A DNA stretch of 64,000 nucleotides from Helianthus annuus. Its lineage: Eukaryota > Streptophyta > Magnoliopsida > Asterales > Asteraceae. The number at the start of each line of letters is the position of its first letter. Position 1 is the first letter of the stretch. The stretch covers positions 81,656,664-81,720,663 of the forward strand of contig NC_035434.2 of NCBI RefSeq assembly GCF_002127325.2, in the 5' to 3' direction. The notes beneath the pieces are model-generated. The model searched no databases, was not told the origin of the DNA, and saw nothing but the letters and a program-made list of their open reading frames with translations. A program made the translations under genes and the position numbers. Shown here in pieces: positions 1 through 11,480 of the stretch.

Positions 1-2054
1 ACTCCTCAAACTCTCTCAACTAGAAACCCTCAACAACACACCCCAATCCCTTCCTATTTTCGGTTCAAGCAAAGATCCCGGACAAGAAACTCGGTCAAGA
101 CTATCACTCGGACATTCCATCTTCTTGGTTCTCTTTTCTTTGTTTTCGGCTCCTCCTCTCATAACCGGTTAGTGCTATCTTGTGGGTTATCTTTTGTGTA
201 TAAGATGTATGTATGTTGTATGAACTAAGAAATGGTTGGTTAGTAGTTTATGCATGATTATTAGGATGTTTTGTAAAGTTTGTGAATATGTGTTAACATG
301 ACTAAAAATGACATGATATTGGTAGTTTACAAGTGTTCATAGCCAACTACACTATGCTTCTTTGTTTCTTGCAAGAATGATGATGTTTAGCATAAGATTT
401 TCGGCTATAATGTATGTTTTCTTGTTTAGCATCAAGATCTTGTTAAATGTGTGATTTTCGGTTCATAAATATGTGTTTATATTGGCATGAAAACCCTAGA
501 AAAATATGAAGATAGGATGAACTTGTTTGAATATGACTTGAAGATGTAAAAATGGCAAAGTTTGATCTATCTTTACTAGTATTCAGCTTTGGCAAAGTGT
601 TAGTGAAACCTTATTGGTAGCTTCCTAAAATGGGCCTGAATTCTTGGTACAAAAGGGACTGATGCACCTGCATCATCACGTGTACATGAAAGTGACAGGT
701 TACGACTCGCAACGACAGCCTTCCGACTCGAAACCGCACCGTTGCGACTCGCAACCAAAGCATGACAAGTCGAAACCACGTGATTGCGACTCGAGACTAC
801 GTCGGTTGCGACTCGCAACCACAGCATGATGACTCGAGACCACGGTTACGACTCGCAACCACAACGTGACAAGCCGAAACCACCTGGTTGCGACTCGAGA
901 CCAGCTGGTTGCGAGTGGGCTGTTCATCTTGGTTACTGGGCCCATATGTGTTTAACTTGGACTATCTGTTGACTGGATTATGTGTTGCTGTTGACTGCTT
1001 AATTACTTAGGCCGGCCCAGTAACCCACTGTTTACTTATATGCTTGATACGTGTTAGTTACGTGCCTATATGTGTTTTACGTGAATGCTTGTACTCCGAA
1101 CCTGACCTATACCGGTAACCATGTTAGGACGTGGTGACCAACATGATTGACAAGTAACCTTAACCTACCGAGCAACCCAAGGTGAGTTCACAACTTAAAA
1201 GCATGCGTCCCGGTGGTTTGGGACACGAGACTAACAACCCTATCCCCTGGTAAAAGGGGATACCATTTACATACCTTCCCTAGTTATTGGGAACAAAACC
1301 TACTTTTTCTTCCCGGGTATTGGGAAACCTTTTGGTTAATTACTGTTTATACGGATTGCAACTAACGGCACTAAACGAAACTCTATCACTCAAGTCCCTA
1401 CTACAAATACCGATTAGTCGCCGGGTTAGGCGAGCGGGTTATTAGTTGATAGCGCTATTTAGGTGTTTACCAGCCTCACACCGTGCCCTGGTTTGGGACG
1501 GGCGTGAACTAATGTACTCAGATATTCGTCAATGATGATAGAACATTGACATCGGGGCATCCTGCGGATACGCAACGGTTACCTAGTGTTCGGTATTGGA
1601 AAAACAGTTTAGTCGCTAACTTTTGGGGTAGCTCCCCAGGGCATGTATAAACGGATAAATTAACCGGTGAAACAATGTTTTTGGTAATTAAAACTGGACA
1701 ACTAGTGAACTCACTCAGCATTATTGTTGACCCCCTTACTGCATGCTTTGCAGGTAACCCGTGACGGTGGAGCTTGCTGCTTGGGAACGTGTAGTGTCTG
1801 TTCACCCTTGTGTTGGGTGTTACCTTATTTTGAAACATGAACTTTGTTTTAAACTACCTTACTTATGCTTCCGCTATTTATTACTGTTTTGAACTTAAAT
1901 CTTTAAACTCGGAACTTAATATTTGCTAAGCTTATGATTAGTAAGTATTACTTTTGTTATCAACTTAAGTATTCAGTATAATTGGTGGCTGGATCCTGGT
2001 CGGTCACGCCCCCGAAGCGGGTGTTATCCGCAGGTGGATTTTGGGGGTGTGACA
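1..2054 (+). repeat. 5' LTR of G1 (truncated by window edge)
   Basis: Collinear with 7375-9428 without indels. It ends GGGGGTGTGACA directly before the primer-binding site. It holds a motif array (about 696-918), a series of short GGGA/TCCC stem-loops (about 1200-1335), a long stem-loop near 1473-1512, and a small hairpin close to the 3' end (GCGG at 2017 pairing CCGC at 2028). Small ORFs here are artefacts of the array and should not be taken as genes. Confidence 0.95.
696..918 (+). repeat. GACTCG motif array in the G1 LTR (leader copy)
   Basis: About eleven copies of a short unit alternate between three endings: GCGACTCGCAACC, CGACTCGAAACC (or AAGTCGAAACC) and GACTCGAGACC. One instance, at 804-820, is the near-perfect palindrome GGTTGCGACTCGCAACC. 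The equivalent array in the 3' LTR spans about 8070-8292. The array lies downstream of the predicted transcription start, so it should be transcribed, and it falls inside the predicted LTR intron. Confidence 0.8.
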
Positions 2055-2057
2055 GAT

Positions 2058-2070
2058 TGGTATCAGAGCC
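2058..2070 (+). other. Primer-binding site of G1 (tRNA-Met type)
   Basis: TGGTATCAGAGCC begins three bases after the LTR end. It is the usual plant primer site complementary to the 3' end of initiator tRNA-Met and would prime minus-strand synthesis. Confidence 0.9.
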
Positions 2071-2073
2071 ATT

Positions 2074-2141
2074 GGTTATAGTGAACTTGGTTTTAAAAAA
2101 AAAAAGGGAAAAATCTTTTTGGAGAAAACCAGACTATAACC
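2074..2141 (+). other. PBS-adjacent RNA hairpin of G1 (predicted)
   Basis: GGTTATAGT (2074-2082) pairs with ACTATAACC (2133-2141), and TGGTTTT (2088-2094) pairs with AAAACCA (2125-2131). The result is a two-step stem over an A-rich loop immediately after the primer site. The same arrangement occurs in D and E with different loops. Its place next to the primer site suggests a packaging or dimerisation signal; that role is inference. Confidence 0.6.
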
Positions 2142-2350
2142 CGTGACTCGTAACGACACTACACTCCAAGTGCAAGGCTCGACACATTTGACCTCATAGC
2201 TCGGACCAGTGTTTACTTGTTTGCTTTATGTTTCCTGTTATGCTATACGTACTAGTGTGCCTAAACTAGATAGATACACCTCTCTCTTCTATCTCATTCT
2301 CGCTACACTACGACATCACACTCATACTATGTTTTCTGGTTATGAAGACA

Positions 2351-5300
2351 ATGAGTGGACGCGGAAGAGGAAACATTAACATGACGCAGGCTCAGTTCAC
2401 TAACCTGCTCAACACAGTGGCTGCGGCTTTTGCAGCTCACCCTATAGGTAAGCTCGTTGTTTTAGGATGTTTAGGTCCTACCGCCACATCGACTTTTCGC
2501 CTCTAAACCTATACGTTTCGCTTCTCACCCTATAGGTCAGCATGCACCTGCGCAACCACCAGTGTGTACTTTCAAAACTTTCATGGATTGCAAGCCTCTC
2601 CCTTTCAACGGCACTGAGGGTGCCATAGGTCTTCTGCATTGGATTGAGAAAATTGAAGCTGTTTTTGCTGTTTGCGAGTGTCCGCCTGCAAATTGGGTGA
2701 AATTTGCTACTGCTACGCTTGAAGGAAGCGCGCTTTCTTGGTGGAAGGCGCAGATTCAGATGTTTGGTTTGGAAACTGCAAATGCTACGGCATGGGAGGA
2801 TTTCAAGGATATGATTAAGGACGAATACTGTCACCGGGATGACATCCACAAGCTTGAAAACGAGTACTATGAGCTCAAGATGGTTGGGTCGGAAATTGAA
2901 ACCTACACTAAGCTGTCTAATGACTACGCTGCTCTTTGCCCAAACATGTCTCGACCAATGTACCGAAGGATCGAACTGTATATCAAAGGTTTGGCTCCAG
3001 AGATTCGAAGCCATGTCACTTCAGCCAACCACACTACCATTCAGCCGATTGTTCGACTTGCTCACAAACTTACTGATCAGGCTGTGGAAGAGGGCAGGTT
3101 GCCCAAAAGGATCAGTGCTACTGTCGGAACTTCTAGTGACAGCAAGCGTAAGTGGGAAGGAAGTCAAAGCAAGGATGCTAACCCCACTCAGGCCCCAGCA
3201 CAGCAAAGGAAAACCGAAAACAACAAGGGCGCTCAACAACAGGGTGGCTATCGTGGGAACCACCCCAAGTGCAACAAGTGCAATCGACATCACAGCGGGC
3301 AGTGTGTGAAGGGCCAGTGTCAGCGATGTAACAAAATGGGGCATGAGGCCAAGGATTGTAGAAGTCAGTTCCCAGCTAGACAGAACCAGCAACAACCTCA
3401 ACAGCAACAGCAGCAGGGAAACAACCGGGCATGTTTTAAGTGTGGAGCTGAGGGACACTTTAAGAAGGATTGCCCTGAACTGAATCAGAACCGCAACAAT
3501 AATCAGGGAGCTGGGAACAACAATCAGAACAACAATGCTGGGAATGGTGCTAGAGGAAGAGCTTTCGTGATTGGAGCTGGTGAAGCAAGGAATGACCCCA
3601 ATGTCGTGGCGGGTAAGTTCCTACTCGATGATCGTTATGTTTCTGTGTTATTTGATTCCGGTGCCGATGCTAGTTATGTATCCCTACGTATTAGTAAGAA
3701 GCTTAAGCGTCCGCTTTCGTTACTAAGTTCTCCTCATGTCGTCGAGTTAGCTAATGGTAGAAGCATCGAGGCCTCACACGTTGTCAAGGGTTGCAAACTA
3801 GAGTTGTCTGGTCAGACGTTTAGTATCGATCTTTTCCCTGTTACTCTTGGAAGCTTCGACGTCGTTATTGGTATGGATTGGTTATCCAAGCATCGCGCTG
3901 AGATCCTCTGTCAAGAGAAAGCAGTTCGTATTCCTCGCCGTTCTGGCAAACCCCTCATTGTACAAGGTGGCAAAGGCGGAGAAGTCTCAGGCGTTATCTC
4001 GTTCTTGAAGGCCCAGAAGTGTTTACGGAAAGGGCACACCGCTATCTTGGCACTTGTTACCAACACGCAGGAAAAGGAAAAGAGGATTGAAGACTTTCCA
4101 GTAGTGCGCGACTATCCCGAGGTATTTCCTGAGGAATTACCTGGACTCCCTCCCCATCGTCAGGTCGAATTCCAAATCGAGCTAGCTCCCGGAGCAGCGC
4201 CTATAGCTCGTGCGCCTTATCGACTAGCCCCCGCAGAATTGAAGGAACTCTCGACGCAACTACAAGAACTATTGGATAAAGGATTTATCCGCCCTAGTTC
4301 ATCACCCTGGGGAGCACCGGTACTCTTTGTTAAGAAGAAGGATGGCACGTTCCGAATGTGCATTGACTATCGTGAGTTGAACAAGGTTACCATCAAGAAT
4401 CGTTACCCTCTCCCTCGAATCGACGATTTGTTTGATCAACTGCAAGGATCGAGCTACTACTCTAAGATTGACCTGCGATCAGGCTACCATCAGTTAAGGG
4501 TCCGTAACGAAGACATCTCCAAAACTGCATTCAGAACTCGTTATGGTCATTATGAATTCCTCGTTATGCCCTTTGGAATGACCAACGCCCCTGCAGTGTT
4601 CATGGATCTTATGAACCGAGTATGCAAACCCTACCTCGACAAATTCGTGATTGTGTTTATAGACGACATCTTGATCTACTCGAAAAGTCAGGAAGAGCAT
4701 GAACAGCATCTACGCCTTATCCTCGAACTCCTTCGCAATGAGCAACTGTATGCCAAGTTCTCGAAATGCGACTTCTGGCTTCGAGAAGTTCATTTCCTTG
4801 GGCACGTGGTTAACAAGGATGGAATCCACGTCGACCCAGCTAAGATCGACTCTATAAAGAATTGGCCTACCCCTAAGACTCCGACTGAAGTTCGCCAATT
4901 CTTGGGATTGGCAGGCTACTACCGCAGATTTATTCAGGGATTCTCAAAGATTGCTCAACCCCTCACTACACTCACTCAGAAAGGCGTCACCTACAAGTGG
5001 AATGAAGCACAGGAATCTGCTTTTCAGAGGCTTAAGGATAACCTCTGCAGTGCTCCTATTCTCTCGTTACCTGAAGGCACTGACGACTTTGTGGTCTACT
5101 GCGATGCGTCTATTCATGGACTCGGTTGTGTGTTGATGCAACGCGAGAAAGTTATTGCTTACGCCTCTCGACAACTTAAGACACATGAAAGGAACTACAC
5201 AACACACGACTTGGAACTGGGAGCAGTGATATTTGCGCTTAAGATATGGAGACATTACTTGTACGGTACCAAGTGCACCATTTACACCGATCATAGGAGT

Positions 5301-6968
5301 CTCGAGCATATCTTCAAGCAGAAGGAGTTAAACATGCGTCAACGTCGATGGGTTGAACTTCTGAATGACTACGAGTGCGCCATCAAGTATCATCCGGGCA
5401 AGGCCAATGTCGTGGCAGACGCCCTCAGCCGAAAGGACACTATACCACGGCGCGTGCGAGCATTACAACTTACCATCCAGTCTAGTCTCCCTACCCAGAT
5501 CCGAAATGCTCAGGTTGAAGCTCTGAAGCCGGAAAACATCAGGGCTGAGTCCCTGCGAGGATCAAGACAACAGCTAGAACAGAAAGAGGACGGCGCCTAC
5601 TATGTGGCAGGGCGCATTTGGGTCCCACTTTACGGAGACCTACGAGAGCTTGTGATGGACGAAGCCCATAAGTCCCGTTATTCAGTACATCCTGGTGCAG
5701 ATAAGATGTACCACGACTTGAAAACCACATACTGGTGGCCTGGCATGAAAGCCCACATAGCAACCTATGTTGGCAAATGTTTGACCTGTGCAAGAGTCAA
5801 GATCGAGTATCAGAAACCAGCAGGCCTACTACAGCAACCCGAAATCCCGAAATGGAAATGGGAACAGATTTCCATGGATTTTGTTACAGGGCTACCTAGA
5901 TCTCAACGCGGGAATGATACTATTTGGGTGATAGTAGATCGTTTGACTAAGTCTGCACACTTTCTGGCCATTAAGGAAACAGACAAGTTCTCAACCTTGG
6001 CAGAAATCTATTTAAAGGAAGTAGTCTCCAGGCACGGGGTGCCAACTTCTATTATTTCCGATCGAGACGCTCGTTTTACTTCCGAATTGTGGCAAGCTAT
6101 GCACAAATCCTTTGGCTCACGTTTGGACATGAGCACCGCTTATCATCCGCAAACGGATGGGCAGTCTGAACGCACCATCCAAACCCTGGAAGACATGCTT
6201 AGAGCATGTGTGATCGATTTTGGCAAGAACTGGGAGAAGCATCTACCGTTGGTGGAATTCTCCTACAATAACAGCTACCACACTAGCATTCAGGCGGCAC
6301 CTTTTGAGGCATTGTACGGTCGTAAATGCCGATCACCTCTCTGCTGGGCGGAAGTTGGTGATAGTCAACTCACAGGCCCAGAACTAGTGGTAGATACAAC
6401 GGAAAAGATTTCCCAGATCAGGCAACGCATGGCGGCAGCTCGTGACCGTCAGAAAAGCTACGCTGACAAGCGTAAGAGACCATTAGAATTCCAGGTCGGG
6501 GACCGGGTTCTACTTAAAGTCTCACCCTGGAAGGGTGTGGTTCGTTTTGGTAAACGAGGCAAGCTGAATCCACGGTATGTTGGACCGTTCGAAATTACCG
6601 AGAAAATCGGTAAGGTTGCTTATAGATTGAACCTGCCTGCAGAGCTGAGTGCAGTGCACAATGTTTTTCACGTGTCTAACCTGAAGAAGTGTTTGTCGGA
6701 TGAAACACTTGTGATTCCTTTTAAGGAACTGACGATCGATGAACAGCTACACTTTACTGAGGAACCGATTGAGATCACGGATCGAGAAATCAAAACCCTC
6801 AAACGTAGCCAGATACCCCTTGTGCGAGTTCGTTGGAACTCACGGCGCGGCCCAGAGTTTACCTGGGAGCGGGAGGACCAGATGAAGTCCAAGTATCCCC
6901 AGTTATTCCCAAACGAAAACCCCAGCACTGAAGCTACAACCGAATTTCGGGACGAAATTCCAAACTAA
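2351..6968 (+). CDS. gag-pol: G1 Gag-Pol polyprotein (spliced, about 1509 aa)
   Basis: The long frame from 2562 opens with a GTG (Val) codon, so that is not the true start. An upstream exon from ATG 2351 (in-frame ATG also at 2342) encodes a short Gly-Arg/Thr-Gln-rich N-terminus. It joins in frame if a GT-AG intron at 2448-2535 is removed; the unspliced frame soon hits a stop. Domains by position: Gag capsid-like region about 2570-3130; Cys-His knuckles about 3270-3480; aspartic protease DSG near 3654; reverse transcriptase with the FIDD catalytic motif near 4657; RNase H with CDAS near 5100; integrase zinc region near 5690 and catalytic residues in MDFVTG, ISDRD and SERTIQ (about 5875-6170); a GPF module near 6580; and a C-terminal chromodomain ending about 6905. 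There are no internal stops or frameshifts. Proteins of D are closely similar along the whole length. Confidence 0.93.
2448..2535 (+). other. Predicted 88-bp intron in G1 gag
   Basis: The sequence starts GTAAGC and ends CCCTATAG. Removing it joins Gly-Gln in frame between the N-terminal exon and the long Gag frame. Read through, it contains in-frame TAA. The CACCCTATAGGT string is present at both splice junctions, a small direct repeat. Element D has an 80-bp intron at exactly the same protein position, which supports the call. Confidence 0.75.
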
Positions 6969-7060
6969 CGGGGGGATGATGTGACACCCCGTTGAAACAC
7001 GCTAGCTTGGCAGTGGCTGCTTCAACTTTCGGGACGAAAGTTCTTAAAACTTGGGGATAA
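6942..7060 (+). other. Duplicated hairpin + polypurine tract module at the G1 3' end
   Basis: Copy 1 is GAATTTCGGGACGAAATTC (6942-6960), followed by a G-rich tract and TGTGACA at 6980. Copy 2 is AACTTTCGGGACGAAAGTT (7024-7042), followed 18 nt later by the real LTR at 7061. Both keep the core TCGGGACGA, and the stem change C/G replaces A/T with compensation. Copy 1 overlaps the end of the gag-pol frame. The second G-rich tract (TTGGGGATAA) is the presumed plus-strand primer. Confidence 0.8.
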
Positions 7061-7194
7061 TGTGACACTCGAGGTTTTTCCGAACGATCACCTTGTAATA
7101 TTTTGTGTATATGATTATTATTAAATGAAAACGTGATCCTTTGTGCATTTTATGTGTTGTATGTATTATATATGTAGTATAGATATATAATAGA

Positions 7195-7345
7195 GCCGAG
7201 ACCACGACCCGAGACCATGACTCGCAACCGGGCGGTTGCGAGTGGGCCACTCGGTCTCGAGTGGGCCGTTGAGCCGAAACCGGTTTGGGCCGAAACCCCC
7301 AAGCCCAACCCGAAACATCCCCTTGTATATATATCCCACCTTTCC
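7195..7345 (+). promoter_or_regulatory. G1 LTR promoter: GACTCG motifs, TGGGCC boxes, TATA
   Basis: A cluster of GACTCGCAACC/GGTTGCGAGT motifs precedes three TGGGCC (site II type) boxes at 7243, 7262 and 7285. A TATATATA stretch follows at 7326 with a CT/AC-rich start region downstream. An AAACCCT-type box lies in the early transcript near 7397. The combination resembles plant housekeeping promoters. The corresponding 5' LTR part lies outside the window. Confidence 0.65.
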
Positions 7346-7541
7346 CCCACTTCTTCCATTTTACACACACAAACACTCCTCAAACTCTCTCAACTAGAAA
7401 CCCTCAACAACACACCCCAATCCCTTCCTATTTTCGGTTCAAGCAAAGATCCCGGACAAGAAACTCGGTCAAGACTATCACTCGGACATTCCATCTTCTT
7501 GGTTCTCTTTTCTTTGTTTTCGGCTCCTCCTCTCATAACCG

Positions 7542-9127
7542 GTTAGTGCTATCTTGTGGGTTATCTTTTGTGTATAAGATGTATGTATGTTGTATGAACT
7601 AAGAAATGGTTGGTTAGTAGTTTATGCATGATTATTAGGATGTTTTGTAAAGTTTGTGAATATGTGTTAACATGACTAAAAATGACATGATATTGGTAGT
7701 TTACAAGTGTTCATAGCCAACTACACTATGCTTCTTTGTTTCTTGCAAGAATGATGATGTTTAGCATAAGATTTTCGGCTATAATGTATGTTTTCTTGTT
7801 TAGCATCAAGATCTTGTTAAATGTGTGATTTTCGGTTCATAAATATGTGTTTATATTGGCATGAAAACCCTAGAAAAATATGAAGATAGGATGAACTTGT
7901 TTGAATATGACTTGAAGATGTAAAAATGGCAAAGTTTGATCTATCTTTACTAGTATTCAGCTTTGGCAAAGTGTTAGTGAAACCTTATTGGTAGCTTCCT
8001 AAAATGGGCCTGAATTCTTGGTACAAAAGGGACTGATGCACCTGCATCATCACGTGTACATGAAAGTGACAGGTTACGACTCGCAACGACAGCCTTCCGA
8101 CTCGAAACCGCACCGTTGCGACTCGCAACCAAAGCATGACAAGTCGAAACCACGTGATTGCGACTCGAGACTACGTCGGTTGCGACTCGCAACCACAGCA
8201 TGATGACTCGAGACCACGGTTACGACTCGCAACCACAACGTGACAAGCCGAAACCACCTGGTTGCGACTCGAGACCAGCTGGTTGCGAGTGGGCTGTTCA
8301 TCTTGGTTACTGGGCCCATATGTGTTTAACTTGGACTATCTGTTGACTGGATTATGTGTTGCTGTTGACTGCTTAATTACTTAGGCCGGCCCAGTAACCC
8401 ATTGTTTACTTATATGCTTGATACGTGTTAGTTACGTGCCTATATGTGTTTTACGTGAATGCTTGTACTCCGAACCTGACCTATACCGGTAACCATGTTA
8501 GGACGTGGTGACCAACGTGATTGACAAGTAACCTTAACCTACCGAGCAACCCAAGGTGAGTTCACAACTTAAAAGCATGCGTCCCGGTGGTTTGGGACAC
8601 GAGACTAACAACCCTATCCCCTGGTAAAAGGGGATACCATTTACATACCTTCCCTAGTTATTGGGAACAAAACCTACTTTTTCTTCCCGGGTATTGGGAA
8701 ACCTTTTGGTTAATTACTGTTTATACGGATTGCAACTAACGGCACTAAACGAAACTCTATCACTCAAGTCCCTACTACAAATACCGATTAGTCGCCGGGT
8801 TAGGCGAGCGGGTTATTAGTTGATAGCGCTATTTAGGTGTTTACCAGCCTCACACCGTGCCCTGGTTTGGGACGGGCGTGAACTAATGTACTCAGATATT
8901 CGTCAATGATGATAGAACATTGACATCGGGGCATCCTGCGGATACGCAACGGTTACCTAGTGTTCGGTATTGGAAAAACAGTTTAGTCGCTAACTTTTGG
9001 GGTAGCTCCCCAGGGCATGTATAAACGGATAAATTAACCGGTGAAACAATGTTTTTGGTAATTAAAACTGGACAACTAGTGAACTCACTCAGCATTATTG
9101 TTGACCCCCTTACTGCATGCTTTGCAG
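7542..9127 (+). other. Predicted long intron inside the G1 LTR leader
   Basis: The donor ACCG/GTTAGTG and acceptor CATGCTTTGCAG/GT delimit about 1.6 kb (5' LTR equivalents 168-1753). D has the same donor string and a closely similar acceptor, and E a similar acceptor. The second motif array would be intronic. This is inference from conserved splice-like strings; no transcript evidence is available here. Confidence 0.4.
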
Positions 9128-9828
9128 GTAACCCGTGACGGTGGAGCTTGCTGCTTGGGAACGTGTAGTGTCTGTTCACCCTTGTGTTGGGTGTTACCTT
9201 ATTTTGAAACATGAACTTTATTTTAAACTACCTTACTTATGCTTCCGCTATTTATTACTGTTTTGAACTTAAATCTTTAAACTCGGAACTTAATATTTGC
9301 TAAGCTTATGATTAGTAAGTATTACTTTTGTTATCAACTTAAGTATTCAGTATAATTGGTGGCTGGATCCTGGTCGGTCACGCCCCCGAAGCGGGTGTTA
9401 TCCGCAGGTGGATTTTGGGGGTGTGACATTATAAACCTTATGTTTATTTTAAATAAGTATCGATTTTTGTTAACTCATAACGTCGTCAAAATAAATATGT
9501 CTTTTATATATATCTTCTAGGAAACTTTCAGATTTCGATAAGTGTCGTTTTTAGGATATAATCGCGCGTCGTGTATCGGATTTTTAGGAAAAACGGACAG
9601 AGTTTCCTCTGTTTTTGGACGATCCCGACAATCAAAGTGTCGATATTTTATCAAAATTCAACAATATTTCAATCAAACAATATATGTATATGATTTTCGC
9701 CAAAATACGCCAAAAATTAAACGTATATAAAACTAAATAAACGACGGTTCGAGCTCGGTCGCGTAAACTAAAAATATACGAATCTATATATAAAGTTTAA
9801 CGCATCGTTAAAACTTTACCGGGTCATG

Positions 9829-10062
9829 CGTTGACCGCGTTTGACCTGTTTGACCGTGTGTTGACCGAGTCGTTGACCGAGTCGTTGACCGTACCCGAAG
9901 CTTGACCAGAAACACCCGAACATGAATCTGAGAAGAGTAACTTGCTGACTTGTTGACCGAACCTTGACCCGATCACCAAACCCGAGTTGACCAGGGCCCG
10001 ACTGAGTTGACCGAGTTAACTCGGTTGACCGAGTTGACTGAAACCACATCTGAAGTTGACCA
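9829..10062 (-). repeat. TTGACC (W-box-like) array
   Basis: Fourteen TTGAC cores, nearly all TTGACC and many as GTTGACCGAGT, lie within about 235 bp. TTGAC(C/T) is the core recognised by plant WRKY factors. On the element's own strand the motif reads GGTCAA. It lies in the transcribed part of the minus-strand LTR if the TATA near 10784 is used. Confidence 0.8.
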
Positions 10063-10680
10063 TTATGGCCGTACCGAACCCGATCTTAGCCGAGACCCGA
10101 ATTCCGAACTCGAATCTGTCCAAAACTTGAACCACATCAAAATCTACATACGAACTGAACAAAACAAAACAAAACCTGAAATTTGAACCTGCTGACCTAA
10201 ACCGAGTCCACTGCGAACCCTTGAAGCGACCCGAAACAAATTTAAACACTTGAACCGCAACCATCTTTGAACCTGAACAAGAACAGCACCGGAGGCACCA
10301 CCGTCGCCGCCGTCGCAGACGGCGATGACGTTTCCTCTGCTCCGTCTCTTTCTCTCTCGCTGTGTCTCTGCCACCATCACGCGCCGCCCTGCCCTCGTTT
10401 GTCAAACAGCGCCGCCTTCTCTCTCTCTTTTTGCTTGTTGTCGCCGCGCGCCACCACCCGAAAGTGGTGGTGGTCGACTGATTATGTTCGTCGGGCATGG
10501 TGAAAGAGGCGAGGGATGTGGGGGTGGGTGTTTGTCGGAAAAACAAGCCGGAAAACGGCTCCTGGTTGCCGGCGAACAGACATAGAGAAGAGAGGGGTCT
10601 GGTTGTGCGGTTGTGGTGCTCTGATTAGGGCTCCATTTTTTGTAAAAATGAAAGATGAAGAGGATGGTATGCTATATGTA

Positions 10681-10860
10681 GTTAGGGTTTTCTAAAAAAA
10701 ATGAAAGAGAGAAGAGCAGATCTAATTGTGTGCGTGTGTTATGATCTATTGTTTTCAAATGAGGATAAGGTTATGTAACCTTTAAATAGTTAGGGTTAAG
10801 GTTGATTTAAGTGGGCTTTGGGCTTGGGCCCAAGGCCCACAAGCCCAATCCCGCGTTTAG
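10681..10860 (-). promoter_or_regulatory. Promoter of the minus-strand LTR
   Basis: On the minus strand, TGGGCC/GGCCCA boxes around 10825-10840 are followed by a CTATTTAAAG TATA-like site (about 10780-10788) and telo-box-like AAACCCTAAC at 10681-10690. This is the same order as in the G1, D and E LTRs. Confidence 0.5.
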
Positions 10861-11480
10861 GTGGCCCGTAATTTCCTACGAGGCCCGCTATTCAAACTCA
10901 AACTTTCCGTAACTTTATAGGCTGAAATTTTAGGATCAAACTATGAATAAAAAGTCCGTAGTCGCGTTTGACGCTTTTGGTTGTCATTTACAATAATAAT
11001 CGCGAAAAATCGCACCGTTGTCGTTTTAATCCGTTTTCTAATTCGAATCCAACTACGGATATTAAAATTTTATTACGGAGCTAAATATAACGTAAAATTT
11101 AAGTTTCAAAGGTAACACGTGTGTCCGATGCTTTCGTTCCGTTGCAAGTGCGTTCCTGCTGTCGGCTTTTTCATTCACGTTTGCGTTTTGTGATGTATGG
11201 AAGCACAATAAATTCGCAAAACGAAATTTATAAGTATAAAATATTCGTATAGAATTCGTATTGGTCGGCGTAGTCAGTGTTTTGAACGGTTTCCAATTCG
11301 TAAGCGTTTTATATTCCGCATTTCTCCGCAGATCGTCATACGCGTGCTGTACAGTCGAATAGACGTTTCTAGGCACTCCAAAGGCCTAATTAAGTTTATT
11401 GATGTCTTAAACACTAATTATTATCGCCTTGAACGTTGGTTATTCTCGTAATTAGAAGCCGTTAATTACCGGTTGTCACA

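Larger units (their letters stand above)
1..9428 (+). mobile_element. Ty3/gypsy chromodomain LTR retrotransposon G1 (5' end outside window)
   Basis: This is a complete-looking gypsy element whose 5' LTR is cut by the window start. Positions 1-2054 match 7375-9428 with a constant offset of 7374 and only three substitutions seen by eye, so about 314 bp of the 5' LTR lie outside. Order: 5' LTR, tRNA-Met-type primer site, gag-pol in one frame, duplicated hairpin/purine-tract module, 3' LTR. The pol order PR-RT-RNaseH-IN-chromodomain defines a chromovirus; the Tekay/Del lineage is my best guess from protein style. The 3' flank starts TTATA; the matching target duplication would lie upstream of the window. 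Near-identical LTRs and an open frame point to a recent, possibly still competent insertion. Confidence 0.95.
7061..9428 (+). repeat. 3' LTR of G1 (2368 bp)
   Basis: Begins TGTGACACTCG and ends GGGTGTGACA. The start was chosen over the earlier TGTGACA at 6980 because in D, where both LTRs are complete, the LTR starts at the second of two such tips. Only three substitutions separate it from the 5' copy over 2054 bp (a C/T near 1027, an A/G near 1142 and a G/A near 1847 in 5' LTR coordinates). Confidence 0.93.
9429..11480 (-). repeat. Partial minus-strand gypsy-type LTR
   Basis: Read on the minus strand it starts TGTGACAACCGG at 11480, the same tip as D. It then shows GGGCC/GGCCC boxes, a CTATTTAAAG TATA-like site, AAACCCTAAC boxes and a G/C-rich leader. 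The left side is cut by the G1 insertion at 9429, so its 3' end is not visible. Whether it is a solo LTR or part of a full element cannot be decided here. The Arg-rich minus-strand ORF (10016-10546) has no recognisable domain and lies in the leader. Confidence 0.6.

Noticed and set aside
600..972. Short ORFs on both strands in the G1 LTR (also 7974-8346)
   Set aside because: Product of the GACTCG array; present on both strands and without similarity to proteins.
2562..2570. 2562 as the start codon of G1 Gag-Pol
   Set aside because: The codon is GTG and the capsid homology continues upstream through a spliced exon shared with D.
6980..7060. TGTGACA at 6980 as the start of the G1 3' LTR
   Set aside because: The 5' LTR start is outside the window, so it cannot be tested directly. 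In D, where both LTRs are complete, the LTR begins at the second such tip; 7061 is chosen by analogy.
10016..10546. 176-aa minus-strand Arg-rich ORF
   Set aside because: Lies in an LTR leader next to a motif array, no domain recognised, low complexity.
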